From assembly GCF_024722015.1 (NCBI RefSeq), contig NZ_JANQBD010000012.1, forward strand, positions 180,290 through 244,289: a DNA stretch of 64,000 nt, given 5' to 3'. Position 1 is the stretch's first letter. Every line of letters starts with the position of its first letter. The position numbers and the translations under genes are program-made. This DNA is from Paenibacillus radicis (ex Xue et al. 2023) (GTDB lineage: Bacteria; Bacillota; Bacilli; Paenibacillales; NBRC-103111). The notes below the pieces were generated by a model, which worked only from the letters and a program-made list of their open reading frames with translations, ran no database searches and was not told where the DNA came from. Positions 52,564-61,656 of this stretch are shown here, one piece after another.

Positions 52564-53328
52564 TTAAACAGCCTTTTCCTTGTAATTGGAGCTGATCTCC
52601 AATAATCGGTTAAATCCATTTCGTACGATTTGCCCATAAAGACTGGCAGGCTCAGTGTTAAGAGCCGAATGAACAGCCTCTGCTTCCACGCTCTGTCCTT
52701 TTCTAAGCTCCAGCAGCAGCTGCAGCAGCGCGTCATCGGTTGAATAAAACGGCATCCCATCCACATTCCGGGTAAGCTCCACCAGATCTGGGTGAACTGC
52801 CGCTGCCGCAAAAGCTTCGACATCCGGTCCAAAGTCACGATCCCACTTGCTGATCAGCTCGATCCATTCGTCAACGGAAGCTGTATTGGCAATGAAGGTA
52901 TGAAGCTCAATGGTGTTTCTTTGCCGCATCGAAGTAAACAAGGCGCGAATCGAGCTTGCTTGAGGAGTAGTTTTCCCTTCGGTGATGTAATACAAGCTAT
53001 ACAGGAAAGCATCCGCATAAAGCGCCTTTTCCCCAAGCTTGCTCCCAGGATTCAACTCTTCGATCCCCCGTGATGCCGCCAGCCCGAGCCCTAATGCCAG
53101 CTTGGCCGACAGACGCTCATCCTCTGTTTGGCTTTGTAACACCTTCCGGCTGTAATCCAGTAAATCCTGCTCATTATTCGGGCTTGCTTCAGTCGCATCG
53201 CCCATCAGAAAAAAATGCGGCTCTTGCTTCACAGCCGCCTTGAACGCTGCATCGATTTCCCCGGATGCTTCCACAAGCTTCAGAATGTCGTTCAAAGCTT
53301 CGATCTTCACTAACGATACATTTAACAA
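52564..53328 (-). CDS. Zn-PLC-fold paralogue lacking the HxxxD metal motif
   Basis: 254 residues. Aligns with the next gene at 'ALGLGLAASRGIEELNPGSK' (versus GWLCHRAADRCMKP), 'YADAFLYSLYYITEGKT' (versus YNDAFIYHLYY) and 'EPASLYGQIVRNGFNRLLE' (versus EPHSSYAHILHTGFRYL). The metal His and Asp are gone, so it may be a structural partner. TTG start at 53328, eight bases after GGAGG. Confidence 0.6.
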   Translation of the reverse strand: MLNVSLVKIEALNDILKLVEASGEIDAAFKAAVKQEPHFFLMGDATEASPNNEQDLLDYSRKVLQSQTEDERLSAKLALGLGLAASRGIEELNPGSKLGEKALYADAFLYSLYYITEGKTTPQASSIRALFTSMRQRNTIELHTFIANTASVDEWIELISKWDRDFGPDVEAFAAAAVHPDLVELTRNVDGMPFYSTDDALLQLLLELRKGQSVEAEAVHSALNTEPASLYGQIVRNGFNRLLEISSNYKEKAV

Positions 53329-53354
53329 AGCGTATTCCTCCCCATCCGTTGTGA

Positions 53355-54899
53355 TTATTTAGGCATTTTGGCATAAAGCTCGTTCATTTCCTGGATGACC
53401 TTATCACCGCCGGCCGATCTCCATTTTTTCATTTCATTATCCCAACCTGCTTCATCAATCTCTCCAATAATAAACTTCACACGGGCATCCTCAAGAATTT
53501 GCTTCAGCTCGGTGCCTCTTTCGGTCAACGTTTTCGAAATCAAAGTGATGGCAGGATTCGTTACGACCTTGGAATTCATTTCTTGTTTAGCCGATATCCA
53601 TGCCTGATCAACGGGATTCCGCTGGCCTTGAATGGACGCTTGCAAGCCATCGACAACCTGAAGCTCATTACGGCGGTTATTAACAACCGCATTGTTGGCT
53701 GCTTGCTCTGGAGTGACGGAGGCTTTGCCATCCTTCAACGAATAATGCTTGCCCTCAAGCCCCCATGTAAACATCGTTTGCATTTCCGGTGCCGACAATT
53801 TATCAAAATAGCCGAGCACCTGCTTCAGCTCCGCTTCGCTTTTGATTGCGGATTTCGGGAAGAAGAAGTTGCCTGTATAACCGTTGGACATAAAGACGCG
53901 TTCGCTCCCGGTAGTACTTTGCATTTTCACAAAGGTGTCCCACTGTGCTTTCGTGTCTGTAGTACCCGCCGAAATACCGATAATCATATCGGGATCACCA
54001 ATCCGCACACCAGCTTGCCCTTTTTGCAGCAGCTCATGAGCTTGAGTCCGGCTTTGCAGCGTAAATTCCTTATTCATTAGCCCTTCCTTATACAGCTTCC
54101 TGTAAAATTTCAAAGCCTCCGTATATCCGGGATGAAATTGCGCAGGCGACAGCTTGCCATCCTTCAGCTCCCATTCGTTAGGCGCTCCATGAATGGCCGC
54201 CACGTAGCCAAATCCGCGCAAGGCGCTCTCATCAACTAATCCGATTGTGTCATTTTTGCCATTTTTGTCCGGATCGTTTTGTGTAAACGCTTTAATTACG
54301 TTGTAAAGCTCATCCGGCGTTTTAGGCTGGCTTAAGCCCAAGTTGTTCAGCCAATCTTTTCTTATGACAACTCCATCGCCGATCAGCGGGCGCGAACGGT
54401 ATAGACTGTACAATTTGCCGTCAATTTTAACGCCTTCCAGCACCTCGGGGTATAAATACTTTTTCAAATTCGGAAATTCATTAATATACGGCCCGATTTC
54501 CCAGAATACACCAGCTCTGACTGCGTTGATCAATGTTGTAGATTTGTTCTCAAATACCAGCAATGCCTTGGGCATATCACCTGAAGCAATGATGGCGTTG
54601 ATTTTCTCATGCACGTTACCGCCCGGAATCCAAGTAATCGCCAGCTTCGTATTGGTGAATTCCTCAATTTTCTTAACGAATTCGTCGTCTTCTCCGGGCG
54701 GCTGGTTCTGGGTAAACTGGTTGACCATGGTCATCGTAAATTTCTCCTGCGCCGCTGTATTTCCAGCTGCAGAACTTCCTGTTGCAGGCGCAGCGTTTTC
54801 AGATGAGCATGCAGCCAATACCGTGGAAATAAGAACAAGTGACGCTGTTACCGCCATACCTTTCCTTACTGCCGGATGATTTAATTTGTTCCCTGTCAA
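53355..54899 (-). CDS. Extracellular solute-binding lipoprotein (LplA/LipO type)
   Basis: 514 residues. Lipobox 'STVLAACSSE'. Binding-protein motifs 'LAITWIPGGNVHEKINAIIA', 'FWEIGPYINEFPNLKKYLY', 'VVIRKDWLNNLGL', 'DKNGKNDTIGLVDE', 'WGLEGKHYSLKDG'. The TTG start follows GGGGG at eight bases. It lies after the membrane AraC gene instead of before the permeases, an unusual order. Confidence 0.86.
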   Translation of the reverse strand: MTGNKLNHPAVRKGMAVTASLVLISTVLAACSSENAAPATGSSAAGNTAAQEKFTMTMVNQFTQNQPPGEDDEFVKKIEEFTNTKLAITWIPGGNVHEKINAIIASGDMPKALLVFENKSTTLINAVRAGVFWEIGPYINEFPNLKKYLYPEVLEGVKIDGKLYSLYRSRPLIGDGVVIRKDWLNNLGLSQPKTPDELYNVIKAFTQNDPDKNGKNDTIGLVDESALRGFGYVAAIHGAPNEWELKDGKLSPAQFHPGYTEALKFYRKLYKEGLMNKEFTLQSRTQAHELLQKGQAGVRIGDPDMIIGISAGTTDTKAQWDTFVKMQSTTGSERVFMSNGYTGNFFFPKSAIKSEAELKQVLGYFDKLSAPEMQTMFTWGLEGKHYSLKDGKASVTPEQAANNAVVNNRRNELQVVDGLQASIQGQRNPVDQAWISAKQEMNSKVVTNPAITLISKTLTERGTELKQILEDARVKFIIGEIDEAGWDNEMKKWRSAGGDKVIQEMNELYAKMPK

Positions 54900-54914
54900 G
54901 CTTAAAACCCCCTG

Positions 54915-55106
54915 TCATTTTTGAATTCTCTTCCCTTTCCTTACAATACTGTGCAGCAGCCTGCTTCCTCTACCGGCAACTCCTATTCTAGGGAGAAGCT
55001 GCAGAATCAGTCTATAATCACTTAAGGCCAACCGTCCCCCGTACCGCACATAATCATAACAGACCGCATAGTTATCTTCGCAGCCGCCCGCTCTGCTGTA
55101 TGCCAT
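54915..55106 (-). CDS. Small ORF overlapping the AraC stop (TAATG), hypothetical
   Basis: 63 codons beginning within the stop codon of the preceding gene (TAATG), which would allow coupled translation. The predicted peptide has two Cys near the N-terminus and a basic C-terminus (LHSIVRKGKRIQK), and no recognisable family. It fills the 200-base gap before the SBP gene. It could equally be a chance frame. Confidence 0.25.
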   Translation of the reverse strand: MAYSRAGGCEDNYAVCYDYVRYGGRLALSDYRLILQLLPRIGVAGRGSRLLHSIVRKGKRIQK

Positions 55107-57421
55107 TAGCCGATGAAGCCTTTAACCACGGGCGGATTTCTTTTTTTTCTATATTCACCGGGTGTCACGCCCTCCATCTTGCGGAAATACCGGATAAAAT
55201 TTTGCGGGTTATTGTACCTCAGCCGGTTGGCAATATCAACAATTTTCATATCCGTTTCCAGCAAATACTCCCGTGCTTTCTGCAGCCTATATCGGGATAA
55301 GTAATCGCTGAAATTCGTATCCAGCTCTTTTCTTAATACCCGCTTCAAATAGCTGGGGTGAACGTCGAGCCGATCAGCGCAAAGCTCCAGACTTAAATCG
55401 GTATCGTATTCCTCACGGATGATATGGGCGAGCTCTTCGGCTACCTTGACATATTTAATTTCTCTGCGGTTTTTCAGCAGCTCTAGAATTTGCTCGATAA
55501 CCTCATCGAGAAACCATTTCTTTAATTCCTCAGACGTTCGCAGATTAAACAACTGGGTAAAAATCGAGCTTTCATGCTCAAGAAGATGCTTCGCGTTGAT
55601 TCGCATATCCTGCACAACTTTCAGCACATCGATCAGAACTCTGGCCAAATAAACCTGCTGTTCACGGTAGCTCACCTGCTGGGACAGCAGCCAATCAAGA
55701 AATTTCGTGAAATTAAGTTCAACGGTTTGCTTATCTCCGATATTCAGGGCGTTAATTAGCTCCATCTCAATATGCTTGGGAAAGGCCGGCAAAGCACTGT
55801 CATCCTCATCCGGCTGCACATCCTTCAAATACAGAATGGATTCGTCGCCATATTTAATCCGGTAATGCAAAGCCTCCTGAGCCTCTTCATAGGCACGTGA
55901 AGTATGGGCGATCTGATGGTATGGCTTGCTGATTCCGATGCTTACATGAACATTCAAATAGGCTTTCACCGTTTGCTGCACATGCTCGCAAATATTATAC
56001 ATCTCCCGTTTTATTTCATCTTCGTCTGTACTATCATGCTCGATAATGGCTGCCTGAAATTTATCAATCAGAACCGATTGAAAGCGGTTACCAGATGTAA
56101 TCAGCTCTTTCACAATATTGTTAATAGCAAACATTAACAAATCCCGGTCTTTTTCCTGGAACCGGGTGTCGTTCAATGAGTCAATTTGGGTTGTGAAGAC
56201 GCTTAGCATAGACCAATCCTCGGAGATCTGGAATGCCTTGCATTTTTCATGAGCCTCTTCATGACTTAACTCGCCTCTGAACAGCTTCTGCAGAAAAAAA
56301 TCCTTTAATTGCAGGAGCTGGATATTTAACTGATCCTTCATTGAAAACTGCGAGGACCTCATACTCAAAAATTGTTTGCGGATCAGCTCCAATTCATCTC
56401 CTTGGTCATTAGGAACCGCTTCTGTCGCAAATTCATAAATTTGGGCAATTGGCCTGTACATTTTCCGTGACCCGAGCAGCGCAAGAACCACAATAAGCAG
56501 CAGCATAACCGCACCGATCACCAAAGCTATTGAGCCGATAGCCCGCGAATCTTTGGAAATTTGCGTAAACGGAGCAACGGATATATAAGTCCAGTTGTTA
56601 TAAGAGGAACGAATATATGTAAAACCGACCTCCTGACCGTCCACATTCAACGTATTAAATCCGTTCTTGGTCGGCTGCTCTTTAATATTGCTGATCACCT
56701 CATCGCCGGATAACGATTGACCGATCCTATTGACGTCTGAATGGGCGATAACCCGGTCTTGATTGTCGGTAATCATAAAGTTGCCCAGCTTATCGCTGTT
56801 TGCAACCATTGAATTTAACGCTTTGCTAGGAAACACTACGATGGCGAGTCCCGTCGGATTTGAAGAATATTGAGGAATTTTTTGAATCAGCAGCAGGCTG
56901 TCGCCGTCTCTTTGATTGCGGTTGACGCTTGTATTTGGCAATAGGCCTTGATTCAACACCCAGGCCGACGGGGTTTGGATGACATTCAGCAGCTCGTTAT
57001 ATTTACGTTCGTCATCAATTTGATCCAAATAATAAGTTCCTTCCCCATCGACAACCCAATTTTTCTCCAAATTGATCAGGTACACGCGTTTAATTCCATA
57101 TTCATAAAAGCTCATGGAGGAAACCGTCCGGTTCAGCTTCGTAAATAACGGGAACAAGGCTGGCTGTACCGGCGAATTCATCGCATTAAGCAGCTCCGTT
57201 GAATTCACATAATTAAGCATCGTGGATTCGACCGATTTCAGAATTTGCTCCGTATGGCTTTGCGACTGCTGAAGCAGCAGTCTGTTGCTTTCGAGCACTT
57301 TATCCTGAATCATGGATGAAGCTTTATGATATGAAAAAATTCCTTGAAAGATAACGGGTATCATCGCAAGGAATAAGCTGAACGCAAGCAGCTTAAAAAA
57401 ATACGTTTTTCTTTTTTTCAC
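55106..57421 (-). CDS. Membrane-bound AraC-family regulator with dCache-like sensor
   Basis: 771 residues. Transmembrane helix 10-32, extracytoplasmic sensor (about 35-295), second helix near 300-320, a middle regulatory segment (about 390-600), and an AraC HTH pair at about 670-765 ('SLELCADRLDVHPSYLKRVL', 'KIVDIANRLRYNNPQNFIRY', 'PGEYRKKR'). It combines sensing and DNA binding in one protein, so needs no kinase. GTG start after GGAGG. Between the LplC and SBP genes; it likely regulates this operon. Confidence 0.85.
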   Translation of the reverse strand: MKKRKTYFFKLLAFSLFLAMIPVIFQGIFSYHKASSMIQDKVLESNRLLLQQSQSHTEQILKSVESTMLNYVNSTELLNAMNSPVQPALFPLFTKLNRTVSSMSFYEYGIKRVYLINLEKNWVVDGEGTYYLDQIDDERKYNELLNVIQTPSAWVLNQGLLPNTSVNRNQRDGDSLLLIQKIPQYSSNPTGLAIVVFPSKALNSMVANSDKLGNFMITDNQDRVIAHSDVNRIGQSLSGDEVISNIKEQPTKNGFNTLNVDGQEVGFTYIRSSYNNWTYISVAPFTQISKDSRAIGSIALVIGAVMLLLIVVLALLGSRKMYRPIAQIYEFATEAVPNDQGDELELIRKQFLSMRSSQFSMKDQLNIQLLQLKDFFLQKLFRGELSHEEAHEKCKAFQISEDWSMLSVFTTQIDSLNDTRFQEKDRDLLMFAINNIVKELITSGNRFQSVLIDKFQAAIIEHDSTDEDEIKREMYNICEHVQQTVKAYLNVHVSIGISKPYHQIAHTSRAYEEAQEALHYRIKYGDESILYLKDVQPDEDDSALPAFPKHIEMELINALNIGDKQTVELNFTKFLDWLLSQQVSYREQQVYLARVLIDVLKVVQDMRINAKHLLEHESSIFTQLFNLRTSEELKKWFLDEVIEQILELLKNRREIKYVKVAEELAHIIREEYDTDLSLELCADRLDVHPSYLKRVLRKELDTNFSDYLSRYRLQKAREYLLETDMKIVDIANRLRYNNPQNFIRYFRKMEGVTPGEYRKKRNPPVVKGFIG

Positions 57422-57444
57422 TCTAATTCCTCCGTCCCCAAGTA

Positions 57445-58326
57445 TTACCCCTTAACGGAACCAAGCAGTGCGCCTTTCGCAAAATGCTTTTGCAAAAATG
57501 GATAAACGAATAAGATTGGAAGCGTGCTGACGACAATCACGGCCATTTTAATAATTTGTGCGGGTGGAGCCGTGTTGGTATCGTTATATTGTGCGTCCCC
57601 GAAGCCGCCTTCGGAAACGATTACAATTTGTCTAAGCCAAACTTGTACAGGCCACAGTTTGGAGTCGTTAATATATAGCACGGCCTGGATATAGGTGTTC
57701 CAATGCGTGACGGAATAGAACAATGCAAAAGTTGCCATTGCCGGTAAAGAAAGAGGTAATACGATTTTAAATAAAATGCCGAGGTCATTGCAACCATCAA
57801 TTTTCGCTGCTTCCTCCAATTCACCGGGCAAATTCTGAAAAAAGTTTTTTAGTATGATTAAATTAAACGGACTGATCAAAGCGGGAATCATCAGCGACCA
57901 CAACGAATTCAGCATGCCCATCTCTTTAACGACAAGGTAAGTCGGAATCATTCCGCCGTTAAACAACATTGTAAACAAAACAACCAGCATCAAAAATCTC
58001 CGTCCATCCAAATCGCGCCGAGCCAATGAAAAGGCCATAAACGAAGTGAAAATTAAATTGAGCAGCGTTCCTACTACGGTAATGTACACAGAGACACCGA
58101 TGCTGCGGATGATCAGATTGTTGCTGAATATATATTTGTAGCCTTCGAGTGAAAATTGGGTCGGAAACAGCACAAACGATTTGTTAAGCAGCTCCTCCTT
58201 GGCTGTAAAGGAAGCAGCAATGATATAGACAAAAGGAATAATGGCTACAACCGCAATCGCCAGCAGCAAAACGATGTTTATCGTGTTAAAAATACGGCTG
58301 CCCCAGTGTTTATCTTCAAGCATCAT
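57445..58326 (-). CDS. lplC: Carbohydrate ABC transporter permease, LplC/YtcP type
   Basis: 293 residues with six helices; EAA loop 'ELEEAAKIDGCNDLGILFKI' and 'YPFLQKHFAKGALLGSVKG' at the C-terminus. It shares one base with the LplB stop (TGATG). Closest of the intact LplC copies to the orphan fragment at 59596. Confidence 0.87.
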   Translation of the reverse strand: MMLEDKHWGSRIFNTINIVLLLAIAVVAIIPFVYIIAASFTAKEELLNKSFVLFPTQFSLEGYKYIFSNNLIIRSIGVSVYITVVGTLLNLIFTSFMAFSLARRDLDGRRFLMLVVLFTMLFNGGMIPTYLVVKEMGMLNSLWSLMIPALISPFNLIILKNFFQNLPGELEEAAKIDGCNDLGILFKIVLPLSLPAMATFALFYSVTHWNTYIQAVLYINDSKLWPVQVWLRQIVIVSEGGFGDAQYNDTNTAPPAQIIKMAVIVVSTLPILFVYPFLQKHFAKGALLGSVKG

Positions 58327-59291
58327 CAGTACACCCCTTCTTCACCGAATTTTTTAGCCAGGGTGTTGGCCATGACAACAAGCACCAAACCGACCAATGA
58401 TTTAAATAATCCTACCGCAGCGCTGTAGCTGAACTGTCCCTGACGAATCCCTGTCATATAAACGTAGGTATCATAGACATCGCCCACCTCGCGGTTTGCT
58501 GCATTCACCATAAGAAAAATCTGCTCGAAGCTTGTATCGAGAAATTGTCCTAGCCGCAAAATAAATAAAATAATAATGGTGCTGCGGATGCCTGGCAGCG
58601 TAATATGCCACATTTGCCGCCAACGGCCTGCTCCGTCCAATTTGGCTGATTCGTATAAGCTTACATCTACACTGGCTAATGCTGCCAGAAAAATAATGGT
58701 GCCCCAGCCGGTTTCCTTCCATATAACCTCAGCTGTGACCATTATAGGAAACCACGTTTTGCTCAGCAAAAAGTTGATTTTCTCAAAGCCGAGCTGAGCT
58801 GCAATTTGATTGATAACGCCTTCCTCCGTGCTGAAAAAAATGTAGACGATACCGACAACCACAACCCAGGATACAAAATGCGGAACATAGATCAAGGTTT
58901 GCAAAAATCGTTTGTACAGTTCGTTGCGCAGCTCATTGAGCATTAAGGCAATAACAATCGGCAGCGGAAAAAAGAACATAATATTTAAAACTGCCAAAAC
59001 GGATGTATTTCTTAACAAAACCCAAAACTTTTCGTCCGTAAAAAATCGTTCAAAATGCTCGAACCCTACCCAATCGCTGCCGCTGATCCCGAGAAAGGGC
59101 TGGTAATTTTGAAAAGCAATGACAATTCCCCACATAGGCAAATATTTGAACAATAAAAAGTAAATCATTCCGGGCAACAGCAATATGTACAGCCACCTGT
59201 TTTTTAATATTCTGCTTAACAGCTCAGACCTTATTTTGCTGCCCGAAGCAACAACCTGATTCGTATGACCGGATACTAATGTCTTTCTCAA
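58326..59291 (-). CDS. lplB: Carbohydrate ABC transporter permease, LplB type
   Basis: 321 residues: basic cytoplasmic N-terminus, 'YFLLFKYLPMWGIVIAFQNY', helices, EAA loop 'DVSLYESAKLDGAGRWRQMW', 'AAVGLFKSLVGLVLVVMANT'. The TTG at 59291 is chosen because GGGGAGG is eight bases upstream; an ATG 17 codons earlier has no ribosome binding site. First gene of the operon ending at 49280. Confidence 0.83.
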   Translation of the reverse strand: MRKTLVSGHTNQVVASGSKIRSELLSRILKNRWLYILLLPGMIYFLLFKYLPMWGIVIAFQNYQPFLGISGSDWVGFEHFERFFTDEKFWVLLRNTSVLAVLNIMFFFPLPIVIALMLNELRNELYKRFLQTLIYVPHFVSWVVVVGIVYIFFSTEEGVINQIAAQLGFEKINFLLSKTWFPIMVTAEVIWKETGWGTIIFLAALASVDVSLYESAKLDGAGRWRQMWHITLPGIRSTIIILFILRLGQFLDTSFEQIFLMVNAANREVGDVYDTYVYMTGIRQGQFSYSAAVGLFKSLVGLVLVVMANTLAKKFGEEGVY

Positions 59292-59595
59292 CCTGCACGC
59301 CTCCCCATTCTCCCTCTGACTCCTTAAGGATAGGGCCCTCATTCAGGTGCAGTCTATAATCAATTCAGTCTTGCCGGCCTAAAAAGCGCAAAACCACGAT
59401 AATCCTGACTAATGAATAATAATCCTTGGGGATCAAGCTTACAAATTTGCTTACGTTGCATGGGGTTCGACCAACTACCATGCATTGCCGCAGCGTGCTC
59501 CCGGGTTTGCTCCAAATCTCCAGCCTCGCATCCCCAGACAAAATAACAACAAGCTCAGCAATGTGATGGTTGCTGAGCTCGTTCGTTTGCTTGCT
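59292..59595. other. Intergenic with operon promoter region and a terminator
   Basis: About 300 bases. It should hold the promoter for the LplB operon; no site is clear enough to name. A strong hairpin terminator at 59543-59583 belongs to the permease remnant upstream. Confidence 0.5.
59543..59583 (-). terminator. Rho-independent terminator after the lplC remnant
   Basis: Minus-strand CGAGCTCAGCAA pairs with TTGCTGAGCTTG around an 8-base loop, followed by TTGTTATTTTG. Its presence just after the lplC tail suggests it once ended the full transporter operon and now ends the yesN transcript. Confidence 0.75.
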
Positions 59596-59702
59596 TCACC
59601 CTTTAACTGAGCCGATCATTACCCCTTTGGCAAAATGCTTTTGCAAAAAAGGATAGACAAGAAGAATCGGCACCATCGCGAGCACTATAGAAGCCATGTG
59701 GC
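59596..59702 (-). pseudogene. C-terminal remnant of an LplC permease
   Basis: Minus-strand translation ends with 'LLVYPFLQKHFAKG' and 'VMIGSVKG' then TGA, the exact C-terminus of LplC permeases, with 'HMASIVLAMVPI' before it matching 'KMAVIVVSTLPI' of the intact gene at 57445. Homology begins directly after the yesN stop codon (59703-59705). The rest of the gene is missing: a deletion joined the yesN end to the lplC end. Confidence 0.8.
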
Positions 59703-60716
59703 TTATAGTCCAATTCTCTTTCTATACTCGACAGGAGTTATAGTCACCATTTGCTTGAAAATACGGTTAAAATACGGCAGAGAGGAATAGCCTATCATAT
59801 CGGCAATCTCATAAATTTTTAAATCCGGCTCTTTCAGAAGCTCTTTAGCCTTTGTGATCCGAATCATATTCAAATAGTTTAAACAAGTTTGGCCCGTTGT
59901 TTTTTTGAAAAGCATACTAAAATGGGATACGCTCATATGAGCAATATCTGCCATCTTGGCCAGAGAGAAATTTTCAAAGTAATGAACATCAATATGATCC
60001 CGAACTCTTTTGATCGCAGAATTGACATGCTGATTCGAATATTGCGGATAAACAAGCAGCCATTCATCCATCAGATCAGCAAAATGCTTGTGGATTCCTG
60101 CTTCATCCTCAGCCGTCAATGGTATAAACACATGCCGCTGATCATACGCCTGAAGCAGCCCGTTAAGCTTCGCCGACAAGATTGCAAGCAAGCTTTTACG
60201 CATTCCTGGCGTGGTAACTCTCAGACTCAAGATGGAAGCTAAGAGAGCTTTGATCTCGGCAAGAACATTCGATTGACTCATTTCGGACATATGCTCCACA
60301 AATCTTTGTATATGTAAAACACCCTCGTGTATTTCCTTCATTCCCTCTAATTTCTTAACCGATCTTTTTAGAGCGGCATGCAGCTCCTCTTCATCAACCG
60401 GCTTCAATAAATACTCGGTAATACCAAAGCGCATCACCTGTTTGGCATATTGGAAATTATCGTATCCGCTTACAACAATGGTGACCAAGGGCAGATTAGC
60501 CTGGTAGATTTGCTCGCTTAACCATATCCCATTTTTATGCGGCATCATAATATCTGTGATCACAATACTCGGCCAATGCTCTTGAATGAAATCCCATGCT
60601 TCCTCCCCATTGCTAACCTCGCCTGCAACGGTAAAATGAGGGGTCAGCCTATCGACCATCTCCGCAACAGCATCACGAATCCATAGCTCATCCTCTGCCA
60701 CCAGCACTTGAAACAT
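59703..60716 (-). CDS. yesN: Response regulator with AraC HTH, YesN type (copy 2, orphan)
   Basis: 337 residues, about 90% identical to copy 1 (47998-49011) with the same receiver ('VLVAEDELWIRDAV', 'VITDIMMPHKNG') and HTH. GGGGG six bases before the ATG sets the start as in copy 1. No histidine kinase follows; the gene ends against a permease fragment. It may still be phosphorylated by the YesM at 46202 or be non-functional. Confidence 0.87.
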   Translation of the reverse strand: MFQVLVAEDELWIRDAVAEMVDRLTPHFTVAGEVSNGEEAWDFIQEHWPSIVITDIMMPHKNGIWLSEQIYQANLPLVTIVVSGYDNFQYAKQVMRFGITEYLLKPVDEEELHAALKRSVKKLEGMKEIHEGVLHIQRFVEHMSEMSQSNVLAEIKALLASILSLRVTTPGMRKSLLAILSAKLNGLLQAYDQRHVFIPLTAEDEAGIHKHFADLMDEWLLVYPQYSNQHVNSAIKRVRDHIDVHYFENFSLAKMADIAHMSVSHFSMLFKKTTGQTCLNYLNMIRITKAKELLKEPDLKIYEIADMIGYSSLPYFNRIFKQMVTITPVEYRKRIGL

Positions 60717-60852
60717 AGTCAACCCCCTACCCTATGGTTTTACTCATGGATAAATGTTAGCAACTCTACCTGTTATCTTAACATTAACTTGGTTTTTGAA
60801 GGTGAATATCGTTTAATTTTAACTGAAAATAGAGGTAAGATGCACTATTCTT

Positions 60853-60900
60853 TTAAAAATAAAACATCCCGTCCCACTGAAAATCGCGGCTCGGGATGTT
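60853..60900 (-). terminator. Rho-independent terminator after the truncated NUDIX gene
   Basis: Minus-strand AACATCCCG pairs with CGGGATGTT across a 20-base loop and is followed by TTATTTTTA. It lies just downstream of the NUDIX remnant. Confidence 0.6.
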
Positions 60901-60911
60901 GTTTAGTTTCA

Positions 60912-61076
60912 CTATACTTCTCTAATGGCCGCATGTTCAGGTGTTTCTCCTTCTTCAATGCTTCCTCCGGGAAATGTCCATATCTCTTCGCCTTTATACA
61001 GTTGTCTTACCATTAATAGTTGATCATTCTTGATGATAGCAACGCTGCTTCGGGTACCCACAAACCTTCTCCCCAT
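60912..61076 (-). pseudogene. Truncated NUDIX hydrolase
   Basis: 54 codons from an ATG at 61076: 'RSSVAIIKNDQLLMVRQLYK' then 'WTFPGGSIEEGETPEHAAIR', where the Nudix box (Gx5Ex7REUxEExGU) breaks off after 'REV' at a TAG. The essential REUxEE residues and the rest of the domain are missing. An intact family member would have about 130-150 residues. Confidence 0.75.
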
Positions 61077-61119
61077 CCTTTGTTAAATTACCCACTTGTC
61101 CCTTCACTTACTTGTCCCT

Positions 61120-61587
61120 TCATATAGATTTGGTCATTTTTATTCCTGCAATTTCGTTATTGTCAAAGTCAGTTACGCATTTAATTTCATAAGGCTTGAA
61201 CCCCAGCTTGTTATAAAGCAATAGAGCTTTGGTATTTACATTGTGACAAACTAACCGGAGTTCCTTTGCTTGTAGTTCATTTTTAGCCCTTTCCAATAAT
61301 ACATTTACTAAATATCGCCCTGCACCGCGCCCTCTAAATTTTGAACTTATAATTACATTTCCTAACCAATAATGATCCTCTTCGATATACAAATTACTAT
61401 ATCCTACAATTTCCTTGTCATATTCAATTACCGTGGGTAAATAACGCGTCTTGGAAACTTCAAATAATTGTAGTGGGTTTAAAGGAAATGTTCCTTTCGG
61501 ATACATATAAAATGATTCTGCACGATTCTCAGGAAAAGCAGCAATGACGTCTAAATCTTCCTTTTTTAAGTCTCTATAACTAAACAC
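61120..61587 (-). CDS. GNAT-family N-acetyltransferase
   Basis: 155 residues. Acetyl-CoA loop 'IISSKFRGRGAGRYLVNVLL' (motif A, R-G-R-G-A-G), 'HNVNTKALLLYNKLGF' (motif B). The GTG at 61587 has GAAAGGG seven bases upstream and gives the usual short N-terminus ('FSYRDLKKEDLDVIAAF'); the longer frame lacks a site. The substrate is unknown. Its AT-richness differs from the sugar genes, like the whole block from 60.8 kb. Confidence 0.82.
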   Translation of the reverse strand: MFSYRDLKKEDLDVIAAFPENRAESFYMYPKGTFPLNPLQLFEVSKTRYLPTVIEYDKEIVGYSNLYIEEDHYWLGNVIISSKFRGRGAGRYLVNVLLERAKNELQAKELRLVCHNVNTKALLLYNKLGFKPYEIKCVTDFDNNEIAGIKMTKSI

Positions 61588-61656
61588 AAAATCGCCCTTT
61601 CTGTATGGAGTTTTTGGCGGTACTTTAACAGCATGAAGTCTGATTGATCTCAAAAT

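Noticed and set aside
51603..52838. Long 411-codon version of the Zn-PLC-like gene
   Set aside because: The extra N-terminus is a shadow of the neighbouring paralogue; GGAG supports the ATG at 52532.
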